A stretch of DNA of 64,000 nt from an uncultured Bacteroidaceae bacterium. Its GTDB lineage: Bacteria; Bacteroidota; Bacteroidia; Bacteroidales; Bacteroidaceae. The notes below the pieces were generated by a model, which was not told the origin of the DNA, ran no database searches, and saw nothing but the letters and a program-made list of their open reading frames with translations. The position numbers were made by a program, and so were the translations under genes. The stretch spans positions 1 to 64,000 of the forward strand of contig CAJOLW010000014.1 in NCBI GenBank assembly GCA_905235525.1, given 5' to 3'. How positions within the stretch are numbered: position 1 is the stretch's first letter; each line of letters begins with the position of its first letter. Shown here piece after piece: positions 35,512 through 42,928 of this stretch.

Positions 35512-36846
35512 ATGAAAATTGACATGAGTAAGGCGGCGTCGTTTGTGAATGCCGATTTGTTGAAGGCTTTTAAGCCAAAAGTGAGAGAAGCACAGGAGGC
35601 TCTTGAGCAGGGCACATGTGCAGGTAACGACTTCCTCGGATGGCTCCATCTGCCCAGTTCCATCACCCCTGAGTTCATTGCTGAACTGAACGCAACAGCC
35701 AAGGTGCTGCAGGAGAACTGCGAGGCTGTTGTGGTGGCAGGTATCGGTGGTTCATATCTCGGTGCCCGCATGGTGATTGACGCACTCTCCGATTCGTTTG
35801 GCTGGTTGCAACCGTCGAAGGCTCCACGCATCCTTTTTGCTGGCAACAATATAGGCGAGGATTACCTCTCTGAATTGATTGGTTATTTAAGGGGCGTGAA
35901 GTTCGGTGTCATCAACATCTCCAAGTCTGGCACTACAACGGAAACTGCTATCACGTTCCGTCTGCTGAAGAAAATGTGTGAGGACCAGCGTGGAAAGGAA
36001 GAGGCGAAGAAAGTGATTGTAGCGATTACGGATGCTAAGAAGGGTGCTGCTCGTACTACGGCAGACAAGGAAGGTTATAAGTCGTTCATCATCCCCGACA
36101 ATGTGGGTGGACGTTTCTCGGTGCTCACTCCAGTGGGTCTGCTCCCCATCGCTGTGGCAGGTTTCGACATTGCAGCCCTCGTGAAAGGTGCGCAGGAAAT
36201 GGAGAAGCAGTGTGGCCTCGATATACCATGTCAAGAGAATCCCGCTGCCATCTATGCAGCCATCCGTAATGCGCTCTATAAGAGTGGCAAGAAGATCGAG
36301 ATTATGGCTAACTATCAACCTAAACTCCATAATCTTGGCGAATGGTGGAAGCAACTCTACGGCGAGAGTGAGGGTAAGGACAAGAAGGGTATCTTCCCTG
36401 CATCGGTGGATCTCACGACCGATCTCCATTCGATGGGACAGTGGATTCAGGATGGCGAACGCACCATCTTTGAGACCGTGATTTCTGTAGAGAAGCCCAA
36501 TAGATGTCTGGCTGTGCCTTCTGACGAGGAGAACCTTGACGGTCTGAACTTCCTTGCAGGCAAGCGCATCGACGAGGTGAACAAGATGGCTGAACTTGGC
36601 ACTCAACTCGCTCACGTTGATGGTGGTGTGCCCAACATCAAGATTAGTATTGAGAAACTCGATGAGTACAACATAGGTCAACTCATCTACTTCTTCGAGA
36701 AAGGTTGCGGCATCTCAGGTCTCATCCTCGGTGTCAATCCGTTCAACCAGCCTGGTGTAGAGGCTTATAAGAAGAACATGTTCGCCCTCCTCAATAAGCC
36801 TGGTTACGAGGCTGAGAGCAAAGCCATTCAGGAACGCTTAAAGTAA
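35512..36846 (+). CDS. pgi: Glucose-6-phosphate isomerase
   Basis: Interconverts glucose-6-phosphate and fructose-6-phosphate in the cytoplasm. The 444-residue length matches the shorter bacterial form. Recognisable blocks are [20 protein letters not shown], the phosphate-binding [28 protein letters not shown] and [14 protein letters not shown]. The FprA-type gene follows after 52 nt. Confidence 0.96.
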   Translation: MKIDMSKAASFVNADLLKAFKPKVREAQEALEQGTCAGNDFLGWLHLPSSITPEFIAELNATAKVLQENCEAVVVAGIGGSYLGARMVIDALSDSFGWLQPSKAPRILFAGNNIGEDYLSELIGYLRGVKFGVINISKSGTTTETAITFRLLKKMCEDQRGKEEAKKVIVAITDAKKGAARTTADKEGYKSFIIPDNVGGRFSVLTPVGLLPIAVAGFDIAALVKGAQEMEKQCGLDIPCQENPAAIYAAIRNALYKSGKKIEIMANYQPKLHNLGEWWKQLYGESEGKDKKGIFPASVDLTTDLHSMGQWIQDGERTIFETVISVEKPNRCLAVPSDEENLDGLNFLAGKRIDEVNKMAELGTQLAHVDGGVPNIKISIEKLDEYNIGQLIYFFEKGCGISGLILGVNPFNQPGVEAYKKNMFALLNKPGYEAESKAIQERLK

Positions 36847-36898
36847 TGTGCAATTTGACAAATTGTACATTGTAAATAGTAAAATAGACAATAAAACG

Positions 36899-38074
36899 AT
36901 GAAATACGATTTAATTGCTTCAGATGTGAAATACATCGGTGTGGATGACCTTGACATAGACCTCTTCGAGGGACAGTACGAAGTGCCGCTTGGTGTTTCC
37001 TATAACTCCTATCTGATTCTCGATGAAAAGATTGCCATCATGGATACGGTGGATGCCACAAAGACTGCTGAATGGGAGAAGAACCTCGAAACAGCACTTG
37101 GTGGCAAGACCCCCGACTACCTGATTGTGCAGCACTTGGAGCCAGATCATGGAGGCAGTGTGCAGTTCATCATGGAGAAATATCCCAACATGACGGCTGT
37201 GTGTTCGCAAAAGGCGGTGGCGATGTTCAAACGCTTCTTCGAGGTGGATTTCAGCGACCGCATTCAGGTAGTGAAGGAAGGGGAAACCCTCTCGCTGGGA
37301 CAGCACACCCTGCAGTTCTTCATGGCTCCGATGGTGCATTGGCCCGAAGTGATGGTCACCTACGACCAGCAGAGCAAGATTCTCTTCTCTGCCGATGGCT
37401 TCGGCAAGTTCGGTGCCCTTTGCAAAGAGGAGGAAGATGACGAAGGATGGGCTTGCGAGGCTCGCCGCTACTACTTCAACATCGTGGGCAAGTATGGCGC
37501 GATGGTGCAGAACCTCTTGAAGAAGGCTGCCACGCTCGACATCCAGAAGATTTGTCCGCTGCATGGCCCTGTGCTTGAGGAAGACCTCGGCTACTACATT
37601 GGCCTTTACGACACATGGAGCAAGTATGCGCCTGAGACGGTGGGCATTTTCATTGCCTACTGCTCTCTGCATGGCAACACCGCCAAGGCTGCTCAGGCAC
37701 TCGCCGACATCATTAAGGAGAAGAGCGACGTGAAGGTGTCCATTGCCGACATCGCCCGCGACGACCTGCATGAGTGTGTGGAAGATGCCTTCCGCTACGA
37801 CCGCATGGTGCTTTGTGCTCCTACCTACGATGGTGGCATCATGCCCATCATGGAAGACTTCATCAACCACCTCCGCATCAAGACCTACCAGAACCGCAAG
37901 GTCGCTTTTGTCGAGAACGGCACTTGGGCACCTGCATCAGGCAAGAAGATGCGCGAGCAGATGGAGGCGATGAAGAACATCACCATCATCGAGCCTATCG
38001 TTACTGTCGAATCAACCGTCAAGGCCAAGACCCTTGAAGACCTCAAGGTGCTGGCCGACGCATTGCTGGCATAA
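36899..38074 (+). CDS. FprA-family A-type flavoprotein (flavodiiron protein)
   Basis: A 391-residue oxygen- or NO-reducing flavodiiron protein. The N-terminal metallo-beta-lactamase-like domain carries HLEPDHGGS, and further ligands in HWPEVMVTY, FSADGFGKFG and CPLHGPVLE. The C-terminal flavodoxin domain carries IAYCSLHGNTAKAAQAL and APTYDGGIMP. It detoxifies O2 or NO in anaerobes, drawing electrons from rubredoxin or a reductase. ATG at 36899 is chosen over the in-frame GTG at 36848 because the family begins MKYDLIASDVKYIG. Confidence 0.95.
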   Translation: MKYDLIASDVKYIGVDDLDIDLFEGQYEVPLGVSYNSYLILDEKIAIMDTVDATKTAEWEKNLETALGGKTPDYLIVQHLEPDHGGSVQFIMEKYPNMTAVCSQKAVAMFKRFFEVDFSDRIQVVKEGETLSLGQHTLQFFMAPMVHWPEVMVTYDQQSKILFSADGFGKFGALCKEEEDDEGWACEARRYYFNIVGKYGAMVQNLLKKAATLDIQKICPLHGPVLEEDLGYYIGLYDTWSKYAPETVGIFIAYCSLHGNTAKAAQALADIIKEKSDVKVSIADIARDDLHECVEDAFRYDRMVLCAPTYDGGIMPIMEDFINHLRIKTYQNRKVAFVENGTWAPASGKKMREQMEAMKNITIIEPIVTVESTVKAKTLEDLKVLADALLA

Positions 38075-38090
38075 GAATATAGCAGAAAAG

Positions 38091-38123
38091 AATGCTCCAA
38101 GGCACACACGGCTTTGGAGCATT
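38091..38123 (+). terminator. Intrinsic terminator after the flavodiiron gene
   Basis: AATGCTCCAA (38091-38100) pairs with TTGGAGCATT (38114-38123), followed by a T run. Confidence 0.85.
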
Positions 38124-38179
38124 TTTTTGTCCCAATATTCGCCACTTTGCAAAATGCGTGGTGAGGTGAACTTGGGTGA

Positions 38180-39292
38180 TTAAAGTACTTTGCTGATAAG
38201 GGGCACAATTTGCTTGCGTGACAGGTTCTCAATGGTATTGCATACGCCTTCACGTAGCGACGCACCGAACACTGCCTCTGCCACCTCTTTACCACCCTCG
38301 CCATAGTAGATGAAATAAGTCCCCTCCTCAATATATGGCTTCACGTCCTTGTCGTTTCCTGTATTGGGCACAAGGTTGTCAATCTTGGCAAAGAGCATCT
38401 GGCGACCTTTCTGCTTCATGACCTCAGGCATAGCAGTCAACATTCGCGTGATGAAGTCATCCATTTCAGCCTGCTTGCAGACAAGACTCCCGATGCCAAT
38501 CAGGTGGCTGTTAATTTCATAGTCTTTATAGTCAGACAACAATATTTCTTCATCGGTCATGCCTGAATAATCATAGGCAGCATTTTCCATATTGTGGTTA
38601 ATGACAGCCATTGAGTCTCTTGAGATGCCTAATTGTATGGAGAGTGCCCACCAAGCCGTTGAGTCGATGCCACAAGTGGTGGTCTTCGTAAGGTTGCGTG
38701 TGTCACTGATGATACCAGCGAGCATGATACGTGCCGTCTCGTCGTCGATATTGACTCCCAACTCCTTATAGCACTCATAAATGATGGTGTTAGTCGAGCC
38801 TACCATTTCACGACGAACATAAGGAATGGTGGCATCGGCAATATCACCCTCAACGTGGTGGTCAATCTTTTGGAGGATAATGGCTTCGCGAGCACCATCC
38901 ACACATTGTGCATAGTCTGTGTGGTCGGTCAGCAGGAGCCGTGTCTGGGGCACCACCGAGGTCTTCAATTCAGGCAGGGCAAAACCGAAAAGTTGGGCAA
39001 TGTACTGCGTCTCACGATTCATGGGGCTCGACACCTTTGCCTTGCAATTGTAGCCGAGAATATTCATCAGTTTTGCATAAGAAAGCGCAGAGGTGACTGC
39101 ATCCACATCGGGCGTCTTGTGACCATAGACGAAACAAGTGTCTTCACCCCAGTTCAAAGACTGTAACATGGCCTTGAACTTTACTCCTGGGTCAGGATTC
39201 ACAATATTGTCATCCTTGGAACACGACATAACCGTCATTACAAGGATACAAAACACGATGGCTGTCAACAGCCAAAGATGATTCTTTTTCAT
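38180..39292 (-). CDS. Lipoprotein-anchored DHH/family II inorganic pyrophosphatase-like protein
   Basis: A 370-residue protein beginning MKKNHLWLLTAIVFCILVMT with lipobox MSC followed by SKDDN, so it is predicted to be exported and lipid-anchored. The rest matches manganese-dependent family II pyrophosphatases: YGHKTPDVDAVTSALSYAKL, LLTDHTDYAQCV, KIDHHVEGDI, AGIISDTRNL and a DHHA2-like C-terminal domain. The usual members are cytoplasmic, so export is unusual. ATG 39292 is used; 39298 would add two residues. Promoter at 39323-39330. Alternative: a periplasmic phosphoesterase of the DHH superfamily with another substrate. Confidence 0.85.
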   Translation of the reverse strand: MKKNHLWLLTAIVFCILVMTVMSCSKDDNIVNPDPGVKFKAMLQSLNWGEDTCFVYGHKTPDVDAVTSALSYAKLMNILGYNCKAKVSSPMNRETQYIAQLFGFALPELKTSVVPQTRLLLTDHTDYAQCVDGAREAIILQKIDHHVEGDIADATIPYVRREMVGSTNTIIYECYKELGVNIDDETARIMLAGIISDTRNLTKTTTCGIDSTAWWALSIQLGISRDSMAVINHNMENAAYDYSGMTDEEILLSDYKDYEINSHLIGIGSLVCKQAEMDDFITRMLTAMPEVMKQKGRQMLFAKIDNLVPNTGNDKDVKPYIEEGTYFIYYGEGGKEVAEAVFGASLREGVCNTIENLSRKQIVPLISKVL

Positions 39293-39322
39293 AATCATAA
39301 TTGTAAATGACTTTCTTGGGGA

Positions 39323-39330
39323 CAAAGATA
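39323..39330 (-). promoter_or_regulatory. -7 box (TATCTTTG) for the exported pyrophosphatase gene
   Basis: TATCTTTG on the minus strand, 31 nt before the start codon. Confidence 0.55.
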
Positions 39331-39658
39331 TAAAAAAGCCACGGATGTGACAAATAAATGCAAAAAAATACGCTAAGGATTTTTCAAATTGAATAATAAT
39401 TTGAGACTAATTGATAATAAGAAAGAACAAAGATGAACACCCTTGTTTTTTCGGTTGGGTCACAATTTCCGTAATTCGTTGGCCTTCAAATACGATCTTT
39501 CAGCACGAAATATGATGCGCTGGAAGAATGAAATGTTTTGCGCAGGGTACGTGAGATGCGATGCGCACCGTGCCGACGTAGGGCATCGTGTGAATTCCAT
39601 GACCATGTGTTATGATACAAAAGTGCTGTAAATCCTTTGAAGGGTAAAATAGATTTAG
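39331..39658. other. Gene-free stretch, AT-rich then GC-mixed
   Basis: About 330 nt between divergent promoters. The first part is A/T rich; the segment about 39495-39600 is of normal composition and is spanned by short frames on both strands (62 and 65 codons) without recognisable homology or a start context I would trust. I see no RNA structure that I can defend. Confidence 0.4.
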
Positions 39659-39666
39659 TAAATTTG
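39659..39666 (+). promoter_or_regulatory. -7 box (TAAATTTG) for the WYL gene
   Basis: TAAATTTG, 33 nt before the ATG at 39699. Confidence 0.5.
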
Positions 39667-39698
39667 CGCAGAAAAACTCTCATCAGGCATTTGCAACA

Positions 39699-40646
39699 AT
39701 GAAAACTCCTACATTATTTAGAGAATACATCTGGCTGGTCAACACCATCTACCGTGCCGGAAAGATTTCGCTGGCGGACATCAACACCCGATGGATGCGG
39801 ACCGACATGAGCGACGGTCTGCCGTTGAGCCGCACAACATTTAACCGCCACAAGGATGCCATTGAGGACATCTTCGGTATCTACATCGACTGTGACCGCA
39901 GGGATGGCTATCGCTACTACATCGGCAACGAGGAGGTGTTGCGTGAGGACACTGTGCAAAATTGGATGCTCTCCACGTTGACCGTCAGCAACCTCGTGAG
40001 CGAGAGCATGAGTCTTCAGCATCGCATCATGCTCGAAAACATTCCTTCTGATGGAGAGTTTCTGGAAACGGTGATTCATGCCATGCGGGAGAACAAACAA
40101 ATCTCTGTGAAGTACCGACGTTATCAGTCAGTGGAGGCAAAGACGTTCACGCTCTCACCCTATTGTATCAAACTGTTCCGCCAACGCTGGTATCTGTTGG
40201 GCAGATTTGAGGATGGTGGTTTTGCGGTTTTCTCTTTCGACCGCATGGAAGACATCACCCTGACGGATGAGACCTTCAAGATAGAAAAGGACTTTCAGGC
40301 AGGCGACTTCTTCAGTGAGTGCTACGGGGTAGTAATTGGCGACGGCACACAACCCGAACGTGTGGTGCTCCGTGCCTTTGGCCGTGAAAAATACTATCTT
40401 CGCGACCTTCCTCTGCACCACACCCAAAAGGAACTGACCCCCAGAACTGCCGAAGAGCGTCAGCAACAGAAAGCCTCTGATTATGTGGATTTTGAACTCT
40501 TCATCCGTCCCACAGCCGACCTCAAAGGTCAACTCCTTTCCCGTGGTGCATGGCTCAAAGTCCTTTCCCCCCAATGGTTGGCTGACGAGATTCGCCAATG
40601 GCATGAGGCAGCCATGAAGATGTATGCGGAAGACCGAAAAACTTAA
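39699..40646 (+). CDS. WYL-domain transcriptional regulator
   Basis: A 315-residue regulator. The N-terminal winged helix (SLADINTRWM, LSRTTFNRHKDAI, GIYIDCDRRDGYRYYI) is followed by a WYL domain with the motif LFRQRWYLLGRFEDGGFAVF and a C-terminal WCX-like region. WYL proteins bind DNA and sense nucleic-acid or nucleotide ligands, and often sit by phage-defence genes. Here an ATPase, McrBC and a toxin-antitoxin pair lie downstream. It has its own promoter; whether it controls the island is an inference. Confidence 0.87.
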   Translation: MKTPTLFREYIWLVNTIYRAGKISLADINTRWMRTDMSDGLPLSRTTFNRHKDAIEDIFGIYIDCDRRDGYRYYIGNEEVLREDTVQNWMLSTLTVSNLVSESMSLQHRIMLENIPSDGEFLETVIHAMRENKQISVKYRRYQSVEAKTFTLSPYCIKLFRQRWYLLGRFEDGGFAVFSFDRMEDITLTDETFKIEKDFQAGDFFSECYGVVIGDGTQPERVVLRAFGREKYYLRDLPLHHTQKELTPRTAEERQQQKASDYVDFELFIRPTADLKGQLLSRGAWLKVLSPQWLADEIRQWHEAAMKMYAEDRKT

Positions 40647-40723
40647 AACTCTTGTCACACAGAAATCGCAGAAATTCACAGAAATTTTTCAAGCCTGTAC
40701 CGTGATTTGAAACAACATCCCCC

Positions 40724-40731
40724 TAACTTTG
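40724..40731 (+). promoter_or_regulatory. -7 box (TAACTTTG) for the small membrane protein
   Basis: TAACTTTG, 43 nt before the ATG at 40775. Confidence 0.55.
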
Positions 40732-40774
40732 CATCGGAAATCAAAAAAACTAACAATCAAAACCGAACAAAGTG

Positions 40775-41068
40775 ATGGGAACGATCAGAAAAATCATCAT
40801 CGAAGCAGCCCTCGGCGCATTAGTGGAAGCGTTCATCCTCTTCTGGGTATTTGCAGGTATGGGCATGCAGGAAATCTCCCTCTGCACCGCCTTCCTCGTC
40901 TATGTCTTTGCTGTCGTCTTCTTGTTTTTGGGGCGGCAGGAAAAGCAGGAGGAAAAGGCTGTGGGGGTGTCTGAGATAAGACTGTTTACGCAGAATTATG
41001 GGCAAAATTGGTCTTTTGTAGGTCAAATTGACTTGAAACAATCAAAATTCTTATGTTTTTTCAACTGA
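40775..41068 (+). CDS. Small two-helix membrane protein, copy 1
   Basis: A 97-residue protein (MGTIRKIIIEAALGALVEAF) with two membrane helices at about 7-28 and 34-52 and a charged tail (RQEKQEEKAVG). The first 65 residues are nearly identical to the sequence at 42586-42777, after which they diverge; the last 30 residues (RLFTQNYGQNW onward) may be read-through into new sequence. I do not recognise a family. It has its own promoter. Confidence 0.6.
   Translation: MGTIRKIIIEAALGALVEAFILFWVFAGMGMQEISLCTAFLVYVFAVVFLFLGRQEKQEEKAVGVSEIRLFTQNYGQNWSFVGQIDLKQSKFLCFFN
40811..40975 (+). repeat. Direct repeat copy 1 flanking the DUF4143 ATPase gene
   Basis: About 165 nt that align with 42616-42778 with roughly 20 differences by eye, including an identical core of about 50 nt around the QEISLCTAFLVYVF coding segment. 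Confidence 0.8.
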
Positions 41069-41079
41069 ATTCTTGCGAA

Positions 41080-41162
41080 AAATCTCAAAAAGGTGTATAT
41101 TTGCGCTGTCAAAAATCTCAAAAAGGTGTAAAATGTGACTGAGCAGAAATCTCAAAAAGGTG
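41080..41162 (+). promoter_or_regulatory. Three spaced AAATCTCAAAAAGGTG repeats overlapping a promoter
   Basis: The 16-mer AAATCTCAAAAAGGTG occurs exactly at 41080-41095, 41113-41128 and 41147-41162, a spacing of 33 and 34 bp, about three helical turns. A -7 box TATATTTG lies at 41096-41103 between the first and second copies. The arrangement is that of an operator array on which a regulator could bind on one face of the DNA. Confidence 0.75.
41096..41103 (+). promoter_or_regulatory. -7 box (TATATTTG) for the DUF4143 ATPase gene
   Basis: TATATTTG, immediately after the first operator-like repeat and 73 nt before the chosen start codon. Confidence 0.55.
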
Positions 41163-41176
41163 CAGACGGCATCATT

Positions 41177-42526
41177 ATGAAGCGCAAAATATATCAGCAA
41201 CTCCTTGATTGGAAGGAGAAAAGAAACGGTGAGGTGGCACTACTCATAGAGGGAGCGCGACGCATCGGAAAGAGTTATATCGTAGAGGAGTTCGCTAAAA
41301 ATGAGTATGAGTCATATATCCTCATCGACTTCAATAAGGCTCCCCAGATAGTCAGAGATTGGTTTGACCTCTATCTGGAAGACCTTGACATGCTTTTCCT
41401 CTATCTGAGTCAGCACTACAAAGTGAGGCTCCATGAGCGCAAGTCGCTCATCATCCTTGATGAGGTACAACTGTGCCCCAGAGCAAGAGCGGCTATCAAG
41501 TTTCTGGTGGCTGACAGAAGGTATGACTATATTGAGACAGGATCTTTGGTGAGCATCAAGAAAAATACACAAGGCATTGTGCTCCCCTCTGAAGAACGTC
41601 CCATTCAGATGTACCCGATGGACTTTGAAGAGTTTCTTTGGGCTATGGGTAACGATATGCTGATGGACTTGATACGGAAAATGTATGCAGAGAGAAAGCC
41701 GATGGGACCAGCCTTCCATCGTCAGGCTATGGATGCTTTCCGTCTTTACATGATAGTTGGAGGGATGCCGCAGGCTGTCAAAAAGTATGTTGAGACCAAA
41801 GACTTTGATGCCGTAGATGCAGCAAAGCGCGATGTGCTGACTATCTATCGTAATGACATCTTCAATTATGCAGGTGAGATAGCAGACAAGGTGGTGTCCA
41901 TCTTCGACCAGATTCCTCCTCAGCTCTCCAAGCACGAAAAGAAGTTTCGGTTGTCAGCCCTGAAACCAGGTGCGAAATACCGCGATTGGGATGATGCTTT
42001 CTTCTGGCTGAAGGATGCGAGAGTTGTCAACATCTGCTACAATTCGACAGAGCCGAACATCGGACTGAAGATGAACGAAGACCGCACGACATTAAAGTGT
42101 TATATGAACGATACAGGCTTGTTAATCAGCCTTGCTTTCGATGAAAAGGGTATCGTCTCGTCTGAGATTTACCAGAAACTGCTCTTTGGGAAACTGGAGG
42201 TGAATGAAGGAATGCTTATTGAGAATATCGTGGCTCAGATGCTGACAGCCAGTGGTAACAACCTATTTTTCTACAGTAAGTCATCTGAGGAAGCCGAGGA
42301 ACGAATGGAAATAGACTTCTTGCTTCAAAAAGACAAAGTGACCAACCGCCACAATATCCGTCCAATAGAAGTCAAAAGTGGGAAAAATTACACGTTATCT
42401 TCCCTGACGAAGTGCATGAAGAAGTTTGGAGAGTATATGGCCACTCCTACTGTTTTGCATGCAGCCGACTATGAGGTAGAGGATGGTGTCACCTATCTTC
42501 CGCTTTATATGACACCCTTATTGTAA
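41177..42526 (+). CDS. AAA_14/DUF4143 ATPase
   Basis: A 449-residue P-loop ATPase starting MKRKIYQQLLDWKEK. Walker A is EGARRIGKSY and the Walker B-like segment is LIILDEVQLCPRA, followed by an AAA_14 core (RYDYIETGSLVSIKK). A C-terminal DUF4143 domain has nuclease-like features (EIDFLLQK, IRPIEVKSGKNY). These ATPases are abundant and mobile in Bacteroidota; the function is unresolved. The start at 41177 is preferred to the GTG at 41135 because the latter would encode the third operator-like repeat. It is flanked by two copies of a membrane-protein sequence. Confidence 0.88.
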   Translation: MKRKIYQQLLDWKEKRNGEVALLIEGARRIGKSYIVEEFAKNEYESYILIDFNKAPQIVRDWFDLYLEDLDMLFLYLSQHYKVRLHERKSLIILDEVQLCPRARAAIKFLVADRRYDYIETGSLVSIKKNTQGIVLPSEERPIQMYPMDFEEFLWAMGNDMLMDLIRKMYAERKPMGPAFHRQAMDAFRLYMIVGGMPQAVKKYVETKDFDAVDAAKRDVLTIYRNDIFNYAGEIADKVVSIFDQIPPQLSKHEKKFRLSALKPGAKYRDWDDAFFWLKDARVVNICYNSTEPNIGLKMNEDRTTLKCYMNDTGLLISLAFDEKGIVSSEIYQKLLFGKLEVNEGMLIENIVAQMLTASGNNLFFYSKSSEEAEERMEIDFLLQKDKVTNRHNIRPIEVKSGKNYTLSSLTKCMKKFGEYMATPTVLHAADYEVEDGVTYLPLYMTPLL

Positions 42527-42585
42527 GTACAGAGAGTGTAAGTTTCATGTAGTTGCCATTAGTTTGATGATAGTATGTCCTTACA

Positions 42586-42777
42586 ATGGTATCAGGAATT
42601 CATAGCAGAACAGCACTTGGCGCCTTAGTGGCAGCGTTCATTCTCTTCTGGGTATTTGCTGGAATCGGCATGCAGGAAATCTCCCTCTGCACCGCCTTCC
42701 TCGTCTATGTCTTTGCCTCCGTCTTCCTTTTTGTGGGGTGGCAGGAAAAGCAGGAGAAAAGGCAGTTGGATGTCTGA
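42586..42777 (+). pseudogene. Small two-helix membrane protein, copy 2 (5' end altered)
   Basis: A 63-codon frame whose residues from ALGALVAAFILFWVFAGIGM to the end match copy 1 at 40775. The first ten residues (MVSGIHSRT) do not resemble copy 1 and the normal start region is missing, so this is probably a partial duplicate. The tail ends EKRQLDV, which may preserve the original C-terminus lost from copy 1. No promoter is evident. Confidence 0.55.
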
Positions 42778-42778
42778 G
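42616..42778 (+). repeat. Direct repeat copy 2 flanking the DUF4143 ATPase gene
   Basis: Aligns with 40811-40975. The two copies bracket about 1.6 kb holding the three operator-like repeats and the ATPase gene. Confidence 0.8.
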
Positions 42779-42854
42779 GTAGGAAAAATGAGAAGATAAG
42801 TGATTGAGAAACATAAAAAGTCAGCAGATTTTTGGGTGCATCAAAAATTTTTAG

Positions 42855-42862
42855 TACATTTG
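42855..42862 (+). promoter_or_regulatory. -7 box (TACATTTG) for mcrBC
   Basis: TACATTTG, 67 nt before the mcrB start codon. Confidence 0.55.
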
Positions 42863-42928
42863 CAACATAAACAACTCACATTACTATGTGGGGCGTACAA
42901 CGTGGAAATGACTAAAACATGAAACATC

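Noticed and set aside
39486-39683. Minus-strand frame of 65 codons in the spacer before the WYL gene
   Set aside because: No promoter-like signal matches it, no homology is recognised, and it overlaps the WYL promoter.
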